Shown here: positions 17,410 through 25,625 of the stretch, piece by piece
How the letters are laid out: each line of letters begins with the position of its first letter
Position numbering within the stretch: position 1 is the first letter of the stretch
Origin: Pseudoalteromonas sp. N1230-9
GTDB lineage: Bacteria > Pseudomonadota > Gammaproteobacteria > Enterobacterales > Alteromonadaceae
Direction: 5' to 3'
DNA length: 64,000 nucleotides
Assembly: GCF_032716425.1 (NCBI RefSeq)
Contig: NZ_CP090419.1
Span: 788,501 to 852,500, forward strand
Translations under genes and position numbers: made by a program
The notes under the pieces: model-generated
The model's database searches: none
Seen by the model: the letters and a program-made list of their open reading frames with translations, nothing else
What the model was told of the DNA's origin: nothing

Positions 17410-18462
17410 TCAGAAAGGTTGCGGGTATTGTTTGAATACATTGTTGATATCAGTAAGAGCTTGTTCTGATAGCTCAATTGAAAAAGCTGCTATGTTGTCT
17501 TGCAATTGGGCCATAGAAGTTGCCCCAATAATGGTCGAACTAACACCATCAACTTGGTTACACCACGCAAGAGCAAGTTGTGCTGGCGTTATATTGTAAG
17601 TTTTTGCAATATCGACATAATTTGCAATCGCTTGCTGTGATTGCGCTGTGTCTCTAAATAGTCCATTACGCTGTACCAAAGTCCAGCGACTCCCTTCTGG
17701 GCGATTACCATTTAAATATTTACCGCTCAGCATGCCGCCACCAAGAGCTGACCAAGGCAGATAAGCGACACCTTCGTGAATACATTGCTCTATTAAATAA
17801 GGCCAATCTTTGGCATGCAGTAGACTAAACTCATTTTGAATAGAAACCATACGCGGAAGGTTATGCTGCTCACTTAAACGCAGGTATTGGCTAATGCCCC
17901 AAGGCGTATCGTCTGATAAACCACAGTGTTTAATTTTACCAGCCTTTACACAGTCATTCAGACCTTCAAGAATATCGAGCATACCTGCTATATTTTGCTC
18001 GGTGTCGGCATCTGAAAAGCGGACTATACCAGGCCACTGCTTGCCAAAATGTGGCGAAGTACGATTTGGCCAGTGAAGTTGGTATAAATCGATAACATCA
18101 GTTTGTAAGCGTTTCAGTGACGCATCAACAGCGTCAATCACAGCTTGACGACTAATGTCGCCGCCATCACGTACCCAAGATAACCCATTGCCTGCAATTT
18201 TCGTTGCGATGACAAGGTTATCGCGCTTGCTTTTGTTACGAGCTAACCAATTTCCAATAATTTCTTCTGTTTTTCCGTATGTGTCAGGTGAAGGGGGAAC
18301 GGCATACATTTCGGCAGTATCGATAAAGTTAACGCCTTTATCTAATGCGTAAGCAATTTGTTCATCGGCATCAGCTTGGTTATTTTGCATGCCCCATGTC
18401 ATGCTACCTAGGCAGACACGAGAAACATCAATACCACTTCGGCCAAGTGGACTATAAAGCAT
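17410..18462 (-). CDS. tas: Tas-like aldo/keto reductase
   Basis: The 350-residue protein is an NADPH-dependent aldo/keto reductase with the Tas-specific opening. The sequence LGSMTWGMQN is followed by FIDTAEMYAVPP (catalytic Asp and Tyr), ATKIAG (catalytic Lys) and LYQLHWP (catalytic His). E. coli Tas was found as a suppressor of a tyrosine auxotrophy, and its natural substrate is unclear. It lies 12 bases downstream of the thioesterase gene on the same strand, so the two are probably co-transcribed. The tetrad is intact. Confidence 0.88.
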   Translation of the reverse strand: MLYSPLGRSGIDVSRVCLGSMTWGMQNNQADADEQIAYALDKGVNFIDTAEMYAVPPSPDTYGKTEEIIGNWLARNKSKRDNLVIATKIAGNGLSWVRDGGDISRQAVIDAVDASLKRLQTDVIDLYQLHWPNRTSPHFGKQWPGIVRFSDADTEQNIAGMLDILEGLNDCVKAGKIKHCGLSDDTPWGISQYLRLSEQHNLPRMVSIQNEFSLLHAKDWPYLIEQCIHEGVAYLPWSALGGGMLSGKYLNGNRPEGSRWTLVQRNGLFRDTAQSQQAIANYVDIAKTYNITPAQLALAWCNQVDGVSSTIIGATSMAQLQDNIAAFSIELSEQALTDINNVFKQYPQPF

Positions 18463-18474
18463 ATTAGTTCCTTG

Positions 18475-18903
18475 TTAATCGTGAGAATGGGCTTTGAGTG
18501 CAGTTAATAGCTCATCGCTTAACTGGGCTTTTTTACCCGTTTTAAAATTAAACATAACGACTTGTGATGAGCCAATGGTGGTGACAGCGTCTTGGCTTTC
18601 ACTAAATACAGTGTAATGCATCATAAAACGATCTTGTTCAATGTCACTAATCTTTACGCCAACATGAACTGTATCAGGGAATGTCACAGGGCGTTTATAG
18701 CGGGCATTGTTTTCGCTGATCACAGGGCCTACACCTGTTACTTGTAAATCTTTAAGAAAACCTAGTTGGGTAAAAAAGTCGATTCGAGCTGTTTCGAAAT
18801 AACGAAAATAGACCACATTATTGACATGTTGCAGGGCATCCATTTCACCCCAAGCGACATTAATTTTTGTTCTGATAGGATGTTGTTCTATAAACGATTG
18901 CAT
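18475..18903 (-). CDS. Hotdog-fold acyl-CoA thioesterase
   Basis: The 142-residue protein matches the 4-hydroxybenzoyl-CoA thioesterase / YbgC-FadM group. The signature GEMDALQHVNNVVYFRYFE (residues 19-37) carries the Asp expected at the active site. The product would hydrolyse short or medium acyl-CoA esters in the cytoplasm. It is the first gene of a two-gene set with the Tas-like reductase. The substrate cannot be told from sequence. Confidence 0.85.
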   Translation of the reverse strand: MQSFIEQHPIRTKINVAWGEMDALQHVNNVVYFRYFETARIDFFTQLGFLKDLQVTGVGPVISENNARYKRPVTFPDTVHVGVKISDIEQDRFMMHYTVFSESQDAVTTIGSSQVVMFNFKTGKKAQLSDELLTALKAHSHD

Positions 18904-19056
18904 AGTAAATCTTCATTAATTGTGAGAAAACTTAGGTTAGCAATATGCTGCTTTTAGCTCAAGGAAATTAGAAATTCCGGCAAATTGTGCTAACTTTAAT
19001 GGTTCACGCTTACGTAAAGTGTGGCTCATATAGAATACACAATAAAGGATTTTATT

Positions 19057-19263
19057 ATGCAGCAAATAACAGTGAGGATAATAAAGTGGATAGGCTTGTT
19101 CATCGTACTAGCACTTGCTTTACTCTGCTATAGTATGGGCACAATGTCAGGTTTTATCGCTTTAATTGTGATTGGTTTTTTACTTGAAGGCGCATTTTGG
19201 TTATTTGGCTATCGATTATTTAACCGTAAAAAACCGTCTGAGCACTCAAGTCAAACCTCATAG
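19057..19263 (+). CDS. Small membrane protein, unknown
   Basis: A 68-residue product starts at the ATG at 19057, supported by the AAAGGA at 19044-19049. A GTG frame opens further upstream at 19021 but lacks such a site. Two membrane segments are visible: WIGLFIVLALALLCYS and a second around GFIALIVIGFLLEGAFWLFGY, followed by a basic tail RLFNRKKP. I do not recognise a family. It stands alone between the thioesterase gene and dinB. Confidence 0.6.
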   Translation: MQQITVRIIKWIGLFIVLALALLCYSMGTMSGFIALIVIGFLLEGAFWLFGYRLFNRKKPSEHSSQTS

Positions 19264-19295
19264 CTTGCACAATTAGGCAGATTAAATAATAATAA

Positions 19296-19311
19296 CTGTA
19301 TAAATAAACAG
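19296..19311. promoter_or_regulatory. LexA (SOS) box upstream of dinB
   Basis: CTGTATAAATAAACAG fits the gammaproteobacterial LexA consensus CTGT-N8-ACAG exactly. It lies 14 bases before the chosen dinB start. The embedded TATAAA could be the -10 box, so LexA would block initiation directly. Confidence 0.8.
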
Positions 19312-19325
19312 TTGTTATGTGCCTA

Positions 19326-20378
19326 ATGAAAAAATTCATTCACATTGATATGGATTGCTTTTATGCCGCCGTTGAGATGCGTGATAACCCTGCATTGGCA
19401 AGTGTGCCGTTAGCAATTGGCGGTAATAGTCGTCGTGGGGTGCTTTCTACAGCTAACTATATTGCCCGCCAATACGGTGTGCGTTCGGCAATGTCTAACT
19501 ACCACGCCAAACAATTGTGTCCTGATCTGGTCATTGTGCCTGGGCGAATGCAGGTCTACAAAGACATCTCCACGCAAATACGCGCTATTTTCGCTAAATA
19601 TACCGACCTAATTGAGCCCTTATCACTTGATGAGGCTTACCTTGATGTAACTAACAGCACCGCCTGTAAAGGCAGTGCTACGCTTATGGCTCAGCAAATC
19701 CGTCAAGAAATCTATGATACGACTGGCCTGACTGCATCTGCTGGTGTTGCGCCCGTTAAGTTTATTGCCAAAATTGCCAGCGATGAAAACAAACCTAATG
19801 GGCAGTTTGTCGTGTTACCTGAGCAAGTCGATGACTTTTTAGCAAAATTGCCGCTGGGTAAAATCCCTGGTGTAGGTAAGGTGACATTGGAAAAGCTGCA
19901 ACTTAAAGGGCTCTATACAGGAGCTGATGTTCGCGCAAAAGGGGTTAATTGGATGCAGCAGCATGTTGGAAATTTTGGCGTTTCTTTATATCAAAAGTGT
20001 GCGGGTGAATACATTGGTAAGGTATCCACAGAGCGGGTACGTAAATCACTGAGTGTTGAGCATACCTATGAATACAACAAAAATAATTTAGATGAATGTT
20101 TAAGCCAGTTACCTTCTTTAATGGATGAATTAACACGCCGCCTTGATAAACAGCAATTACATAACCGAATAAATAAACTATCGGTAAAAGTGAAGTTTGC
20201 GAACTTTGTAGTAACCAGTGCCGATCAAAGTCATCATCAATTAGATGAAAGTATATTTTCAGAGTTATTAAGTAAAGCGTATGAACGTGGCAAAGACCAA
20301 CCAGTGCGTTTATTGGGAATAGGTGTTGGAATAAAGAGTCAAGCTCATGAGCATTTTCAGCTCAGTATATTAGACTAA
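19326..20378 (+). CDS. dinB: DNA polymerase IV (Y-family translesion polymerase)
   Basis: The 350-residue protein has the Y-family catalytic residues: IDMDCFYAAVE near the start and SLDEAYLDV around residues 100-108. A helix-hairpin-helix region (LGKIPGVGKVT) and a little-finger domain follow. The ATG at 19326 aligns with the start of E. coli DinB; an ATG three codons upstream (19317) is also possible. Neither has a good Shine-Dalgarno. The C-terminus lacks an obvious clamp-binding QLVLGL-like end, but QLSILD at the tail may serve. Control by LexA is indicated by the box immediately upstream. Confidence 0.94.
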   Translation: MKKFIHIDMDCFYAAVEMRDNPALASVPLAIGGNSRRGVLSTANYIARQYGVRSAMSNYHAKQLCPDLVIVPGRMQVYKDISTQIRAIFAKYTDLIEPLSLDEAYLDVTNSTACKGSATLMAQQIRQEIYDTTGLTASAGVAPVKFIAKIASDENKPNGQFVVLPEQVDDFLAKLPLGKIPGVGKVTLEKLQLKGLYTGADVRAKGVNWMQQHVGNFGVSLYQKCAGEYIGKVSTERVRKSLSVEHTYEYNKNNLDECLSQLPSLMDELTRRLDKQQLHNRINKLSVKVKFANFVVTSADQSHHQLDESIFSELLSKAYERGKDQPVRLLGIGVGIKSQAHEHFQLSILD

Positions 20379-20477
20379 AGGTTAACACCTTGGTGGTTGA
20401 AAGTTTGATAGTGTCTAATGGGGTGCTAAATCTTTCTATACACCTCCTTAAGACAACATTATAACTAAATAAGAGAG

Positions 20478-22166
20478 ATGACTATGCAATCGGTCGTGAT
20501 CGTGCTGCTCGGAATAATCGGTATGTTGTTCGGATGGTTTTTCTATTCGAAATTCATCGCCGAGAAGATTTTCAAAATGGATGATAATTTTGTCACACCC
20601 GCTCATGAACTTGAAGATGGTGTTGACTATGTGCCTACAAACAAGGTTGTGTTGTGGGGCCATCATTTTACTTCAGTGGCAGGTGCTGCGCCGATAGTCG
20701 GCCCAGCGATTGCTGTATACTGGGGCTGGGTACCTGCTGTACTTTGGGTTGTATTTGGTACTATTTTCTTCGCTGGTGTGCATGACATGGGCGCTTTGTG
20801 GGCCAGTGCCCGCAATAAAGGCAAGTCAATGGGGGCACTGTCTGAGACGGTGATAGGTAAACGCACCCGTGCGTTATTTATGATTGTGGTATTTTTAGTA
20901 CTGCTAATGGTCAACGCTGTATTTGGCGTTGTTATTGCCAAGTCATTTGTGTCACAACCAAATGCTGTTTTTCCTGCTTGGGCTGCCATTGTTGTTGCTT
21001 TAGTTATTGGTCAGTTATTAAGACGTAAAGTGTCTTTAATCCCACTTTGCTTTGTTGGTGTGGGGATACTTTATTACACCATTTATCTAGGAAGCGGAAT
21101 GCCAATTGCTTTACCTGACGAAATGTTTGGTTTAAGCGCAAATGCGAACTGGATTATTATTTTATTCATTTATGCTGCTATCGCTTCACTTCTACCTGTA
21201 TGGATGCTGCTGCAACCACGCGACTTTATTAATGGTATGCAACTACTGGTTGGTTTAGTCCTGCTATATGGTGCGGTATTTATTTCTATGCCAGATATCA
21301 CAGCGCCTGCATTTAATACCCAAACTGCGGTGGATACGCCAAGTATTATTCCGCTGCTATTTGTTACTATTGCCTGTGGTGCGGTGTCTGGTTTCCACGG
21401 TATCGTGTCATCAGGCACGAGCTCTAAACAGCTAAATAAAGAAACCGATGGCCGTTTCGTTGGTTATTTAGGTGCCGTGGGCGAAGGCATGCTAGCGTTG
21501 ATTACCTTAGTTGCGGTAAGTGGTGTTGCGCTTGCTGTTTCGCCTGAAGAGTGGCATGAAATTTACAGTCATTTAGGGGCTGGTAGTGTCAGTGCATTTA
21601 TTAATGGCGGTGCTAACTTAATTGAAAGTGGCTGGGGCTTATCAAACGAGATAGCTTCAACATTACTTGCCGTGATGGTTGTGTTATTCGCTGGTACAAC
21701 GATGGATTCGGGTGTGCGTCTACAGCGTTATATTATCCAAGAATGGGGTGATATTTATAACATCAGTATTATTCGCAATGGTGTGATTGCAACCTTAATT
21801 GCCGTACTGTGTTGCTTACTACTCGCTTTTGGTGCTGGTGGCGCTGATGGCAGTGGCGGTATGATTATTTGGCCTTTATTTGGTTCTACTAACCAGATCC
21901 TTGCAAGCTTAACGTTACTGGTTATTTCTGTGATGTTAATTAAAGCTAATCGCCCTGCAAAATATACACTGATCCCGATGAGCTTTGTGCTAGTGATGGC
22001 GTTTTTTGCTGGCGTAATAAAACTGGGTGAATACTATCAGCAAGGTAACTGGCTGTTAGTTACCCTTGATGTTTTAGTGCTTGTAATTAGCGTTCTGGTG
22101 ATGTTAGAAGCGTGGTCTGTGATCGTTAAGCATCGTAACGATAATAAGCAAGTTACAGAGCAGTAA
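20478..22166 (+). CDS. cstA: CstA-family transporter (carbon-starvation / pyruvate-peptide uptake)
   Basis: The 562-residue polytopic protein has the CstA hallmarks PIVGPAIAVYWGWVPA and FAGVHDMGALWASARNKG. It belongs to the shorter version of about 560 residues, against about 700 in E. coli CstA and BtsT. Family members import pyruvate or peptides in nutrient stress. There is a reasonable site AAGAGAG upstream (20470-20476). Roughly 16 membrane segments are visible. The gene stands alone, and a large hairpin follows at 22174-22212. No YbdD-like small partner gene is seen next to it. Confidence 0.88.
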   Translation: MTMQSVVIVLLGIIGMLFGWFFYSKFIAEKIFKMDDNFVTPAHELEDGVDYVPTNKVVLWGHHFTSVAGAAPIVGPAIAVYWGWVPAVLWVVFGTIFFAGVHDMGALWASARNKGKSMGALSETVIGKRTRALFMIVVFLVLLMVNAVFGVVIAKSFVSQPNAVFPAWAAIVVALVIGQLLRRKVSLIPLCFVGVGILYYTIYLGSGMPIALPDEMFGLSANANWIIILFIYAAIASLLPVWMLLQPRDFINGMQLLVGLVLLYGAVFISMPDITAPAFNTQTAVDTPSIIPLLFVTIACGAVSGFHGIVSSGTSSKQLNKETDGRFVGYLGAVGEGMLALITLVAVSGVALAVSPEEWHEIYSHLGAGSVSAFINGGANLIESGWGLSNEIASTLLAVMVVLFAGTTMDSGVRLQRYIIQEWGDIYNISIIRNGVIATLIAVLCCLLLAFGAGGADGSGGMIIWPLFGSTNQILASLTLLVISVMLIKANRPAKYTLIPMSFVLVMAFFAGVIKLGEYYQQGNWLLVTLDVLVLVISVLVMLEAWSVIVKHRNDNKQVTEQ

Positions 22167-22173
22167 ACTTAGC

Positions 22174-22212
22174 TTGCCAGCCATAAAGCAGCTTAATTTG
22201 CTTGGCTGGCAA
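22174..22212. repeat. Two-tier inverted repeat after cstA
   Basis: An outer 9-bp stem TTGCCAGCC/GGCTGGCAA encloses, after a 3-base bulge, an inner 5-bp stem AAGCA/TGCTT with an 8-base loop. No U-run follows, so it is not a standard intrinsic terminator. It may stabilise the 3' end of cstA mRNA or be a processed or Rho-associated structure. Confidence 0.55.
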
Positions 22213-22269
22213 TAGCTGACCAAATCAATGATAATACGGTCCTATGTTTCTAACAGCAGGACCTTTTTT

Positions 22270-23793
22270 ATGGCATACCCTCATGCAATGTCAGCACCTC
22301 AGATTGCTGATGCAGATCACGATGCATTAATTATTATCAGTGATGACTTTTCTTCTTTAGCTAATCAAAACTTAAGCCAAGCAATTACTACACATCAAGC
22401 TGTTGATGCGCGTATTGGTAAGCAAGTTACACTACTTGTGATTGATTCTAAACGTGTAATTTTAGCACCAACAGGTCCACTTAATCGCGACTATGACGAT
22501 GTACGTCGTTATTTTGATGCTGCAAAGCAAGGTATATTAGAAGCCAAAGCATCAGGTAGCACTAAACCAGCTTTGTATTTACCACAAGCAAGCCAAGATG
22601 GGCGTTATCAACATGCACTTGAGGTGGCTTTTTTAGGTGCATGTCAGGCATTGTGGCAACCGCTTGAAGCGCGAGAATTTCATGGGCAATCCATTGAGCC
22701 TATTAGTCAAATTAGCCTTATTGGCGCAAATGAGCAAACAACGAAAGCTGTGAATGCGATTGCAGCGGGTCAATATGCTGCGCGTGATTTATGTGGTACT
22801 GAGCCTGAGCGCATGGCACCACCACGTTTTGCAGATTACTGCGTTGAGTTATTTGCAGGCAGCAAGGTGTCTGTTGAGGTGATTTCAGATATCAACACTA
22901 TCGACAAAGATTACCCAATGATGAGCACGGTAGCACGTGCTTCTTACGCTGTTGAGCGCCATCACCCACGCGTTGTGAAACTAGAATATGTACCTGAAGG
23001 CGACGTTGAGCGTACCTTGATGTTTGTTGGTAAGGGTTTAGTTTACGATACCGGTGGTGCAGACCTTAAAGTGGGTGGCTTTATGGCAGGTATGAGCCGC
23101 GATAAGGGCGGTGCAGCTTCGGTTGCTGGCTTTATGAAATCAGTTGCTGATTTTGCTCCAAAAGGCGTAAAAGTGATTGCTTATTTAGCTGTGGTTCGTA
23201 ATTCGATTGGTTCTGATTGTTTTGTTCCAGATGAAATTATTACGAGTCGTGAAGGTGTTCGTGTTCGAATCGGTAACACAGATGCTGAAGGTCGTTTAGC
23301 TATGGGTGACTTACTAAGCGAAATGAAAGACCGTGCGTTAAACGAAGTAAATCCAGAGTTATTCACCGTGGCGACTTTAACAGGCCATGCAGCACGAGCA
23401 ATGGGGCCTTATAGTGCTTATGTTGAAAATGGCCCTGCACGCCAAGCTAATATTTCACGTAAGCTTGCTGATTTAGGTGACTTATGGGCCGATGGTGCAG
23501 AAGTATCTCGCAGCCGCCGTGAAGATTATGACTTCATTCGCCCTCGCACGTTAGCTGACGATGTACTTTCAAGTAATAACGCTGCGTCAGCTGTAACTGC
23601 TCGTGGTCATCAGTTCCCAATGGCATTCTTAGCGATTGTTGGTGGCTTAGATAAACATGGCACTGAATCAGCGCAACCATTACCTTATGTTCATATGGAT
23701 ATCGCAGGTAGCGGCGTAGAAGGTGGCGATTGGCAGCATGGCAAGCCAACCGCTGCAACAGTTAGTAGCTTATTTGCACGTTATTGTTTGTAA
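22270..23793 (+). CDS. Leucyl-aminopeptidase-family metallopeptidase (M17)
   Basis: The 507-residue protein has the M17 active-site block NTDAEGRLAMGD and the metal-binding stretch with KGLVYDTGG and MSRDKGGAA. It therefore should be a two-metal cytosolic exopeptidase removing N-terminal residues. The start at 22270 is chosen for the AGGACC site at 22258-22263; the frame is open 14 codons further upstream. The metal motif (YDTGGADLKVGG) differs from the canonical PepA form (DSGG-SLKP), marking a divergent M17 branch. It stands alone and ends at a strong bidirectional terminator. Confidence 0.88.
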   Translation: MAYPHAMSAPQIADADHDALIIISDDFSSLANQNLSQAITTHQAVDARIGKQVTLLVIDSKRVILAPTGPLNRDYDDVRRYFDAAKQGILEAKASGSTKPALYLPQASQDGRYQHALEVAFLGACQALWQPLEAREFHGQSIEPISQISLIGANEQTTKAVNAIAAGQYAARDLCGTEPERMAPPRFADYCVELFAGSKVSVEVISDINTIDKDYPMMSTVARASYAVERHHPRVVKLEYVPEGDVERTLMFVGKGLVYDTGGADLKVGGFMAGMSRDKGGAASVAGFMKSVADFAPKGVKVIAYLAVVRNSIGSDCFVPDEIITSREGVRVRIGNTDAEGRLAMGDLLSEMKDRALNEVNPELFTVATLTGHAARAMGPYSAYVENGPARQANISRKLADLGDLWADGAEVSRSRREDYDFIRPRTLADDVLSSNNAASAVTARGHQFPMAFLAIVGGLDKHGTESAQPLPYVHMDIAGSGVEGGDWQHGKPTAATVSSLFARYCL

Positions 23794-23806
23794 GTTATTA
23801 GATTAA

Positions 23807-23836
23807 GAAAAAACCCGCGTCATGCGGGTTTTTTGT
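23807..23836. terminator. Bidirectional intrinsic terminator
   Basis: ACCCGC-gtcat-GCGGGT, flanked by A6 on the left and T6 on the right, serves both convergent genes: the M17 peptidase on the plus strand and the chemoreceptor on the minus strand. Confidence 0.85.
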
Positions 23837-23838
23837 CG

Positions 23839-25476
23839 TTAGTCGAGCTTGAAGCGGTTTACAACATCGCTTAATGCTTGGGAGCTTTGCTTTAAGTTTT
23901 CACTGTCATTTGATAACCCTTGAGTATTTGATAGGGATTGCTCTGTTGACTGTGAAAGTTCATTTATTCGTAAATTTACCTCATCTGCTGCGCTTGTTTG
24001 TTGCTCTGTGGCGCGTGCTATTTGGCTGTTCATGTCTTTAATTACACTCACTAAACGCTCAATTTCTGTTAGCGATGTGTTCGCTTCACCAGCTTGTAGC
24101 ACGGTATCGCTCGAAAGCTGCTGACTTGCTGAAACTGCATCAACAGCGGCTTGGGCACCGGTTTGTAATTTACTGATCATGGCTTGAATTTCATCAGTGC
24201 TCTTGCCTGTGCGGCTGGCAAGGGTACGCACTTCATCAGCGACAACAGCAAAGCCGCGGCCTTGTTCACCAGCACGAGCTGCTTCTATAGCTGCGTTCAG
24301 CGCCAGTAGGTTGGTTTGCTCGGCGATACTGCGAATCACATCAAGTACAGAGCCTATATTGTTACTTTCGGCAGCAAGGTCTGCGGTCGCTTGACTGACT
24401 TGCTCAATATTATGTGACAATGTCTCTATCGCTGTGATGGTTTTATTCAGTACTTGCTTGCCATTTTCAGCGTTGTGGGATGCTTCATTGGCTGCATGCT
24501 CGGCTTGTTCGGCATTTTGACTAACATCGTGGATTTGATGCGTCATTTGCTCCATTGCTGTAGCCACTTGAGTTGAACTGTCATTTTGAAGCTCTATAAA
24601 TGACAGGTTGGTCTTACTGGCATCATCGACATTGTGAGCGTATTGGTTCACTTGCTGGGCATTATGTGCAACATGCTTGAGCGATTCACGCATTTTAGCT
24701 GTGTAAAGATTAAAGTAGCGCGATAACCGTGATACTTCATCATTACCATTTTCATCAAGTTGCTGAGTTAAGTCACCTTCTCCTTGAGAAATGTCTTTCA
24801 TCATGTCTGCAGCAAGCTGCGTTGGCCGTAAAATGCTATTTGCAATGAGGTAACTGAGCGCCGTTAACAAGGCGATAATGATCACGGCAGTGATAATGAC
24901 GTGGTTTCGTAGTGAAGCGAATGCTTCTTCTATGGTATCGATATAGACACCTGAGCCAACAATCCATTGCCACTTAGCAAACCCTTTAACATAGGCAATT
25001 TTATCGACGGGTTGATCTTTCCCAGGCTTTGGCCACTTGTAAGGGATAAATCCTTCACCTTGCTTTTTGACAATATTGACCATATCGACAAATAACAGTA
25101 CGCCATCAGGATCTTTACTGCCCGCAAGCGATTTACCATTTAGTTCTGGTTTAAATGGATGCATCACCATAACTGGTTGGTAGTCATTAATCCAAAAATA
25201 ATTGTTGTTGTCGTAACGTAGTGCAGAAATAGTTTGTAAGGCAGCTTGTTTTGCTTGTTCTTCGCTGAGTTTGCCTTCTGTAAAAAGTGCATAGTTATGT
25301 TCAATAATACTATGAGCTGATTCAACTAGGTTTTGGGTTTTGATGTATTGTTCTTGTTCTAAAGATTCATATTGTTGCGTTAAGCTTGATATGCTTAAAA
25401 AGATAAGACCAATCACTACTACGCTCACCAACATGGCAAGACGTTGTAAAATAGTAAAGCGGCGTAAATAATTCAT
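23839..25476 (-). CDS. Methyl-accepting chemotaxis protein with a Cache sensor
   Basis: The 545-residue protein has a first membrane helix near residues 12-30. A periplasmic single-Cache-like domain follows ([10 protein letters not shown] and [12 protein letters not shown]), then a second helix around 192-212, a HAMP segment and a long signalling coiled coil. The signalling tip ([28 protein letters not shown]) is intact. No C-terminal CheR-binding pentapeptide is seen; it ends NRFKLD. Small organic acids are common Cache ligands, but this one is unknown. No chemotaxis genes are adjacent. Confidence 0.92.
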   Translation of the reverse strand: MNYLRRFTILQRLAMLVSVVVIGLIFLSISSLTQQYESLEQEQYIKTQNLVESAHSIIEHNYALFTEGKLSEEQAKQAALQTISALRYDNNNYFWINDYQPVMVMHPFKPELNGKSLAGSKDPDGVLLFVDMVNIVKKQGEGFIPYKWPKPGKDQPVDKIAYVKGFAKWQWIVGSGVYIDTIEEAFASLRNHVIITAVIIIALLTALSYLIANSILRPTQLAADMMKDISQGEGDLTQQLDENGNDEVSRLSRYFNLYTAKMRESLKHVAHNAQQVNQYAHNVDDASKTNLSFIELQNDSSTQVATAMEQMTHQIHDVSQNAEQAEHAANEASHNAENGKQVLNKTITAIETLSHNIEQVSQATADLAAESNNIGSVLDVIRSIAEQTNLLALNAAIEAARAGEQGRGFAVVADEVRTLASRTGKSTDEIQAMISKLQTGAQAAVDAVSASQQLSSDTVLQAGEANTSLTEIERLVSVIKDMNSQIARATEQQTSAADEVNLRINELSQSTEQSLSNTQGLSNDSENLKQSSQALSDVVNRFKLD

Positions 25477-25567
25477 GTATGTTCCTTCGTCATGCTCATA
25501 GGAGCAATGTATTAAGCGTAGCTAAAATAGGTCGAAAATCTAGTTAACTAGTAGAATATATTGAGAC

Positions 25568-25598
25568 AAAAAAAAGGCTGATTTTACAATCAGCCTTT
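25568..25598 (-). terminator. Intrinsic terminator of the S9 peptidase gene
   Basis: On the minus strand, AAAGGCTGATT-gtaa-AATCAGCCTTT is followed by a run of T. It lies 28 bases after the peptidase stop. Confidence 0.8.
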
Positions 25599-25625
25599 AG
25601 TCTAAGTTATCGAAATTAAATCAAA

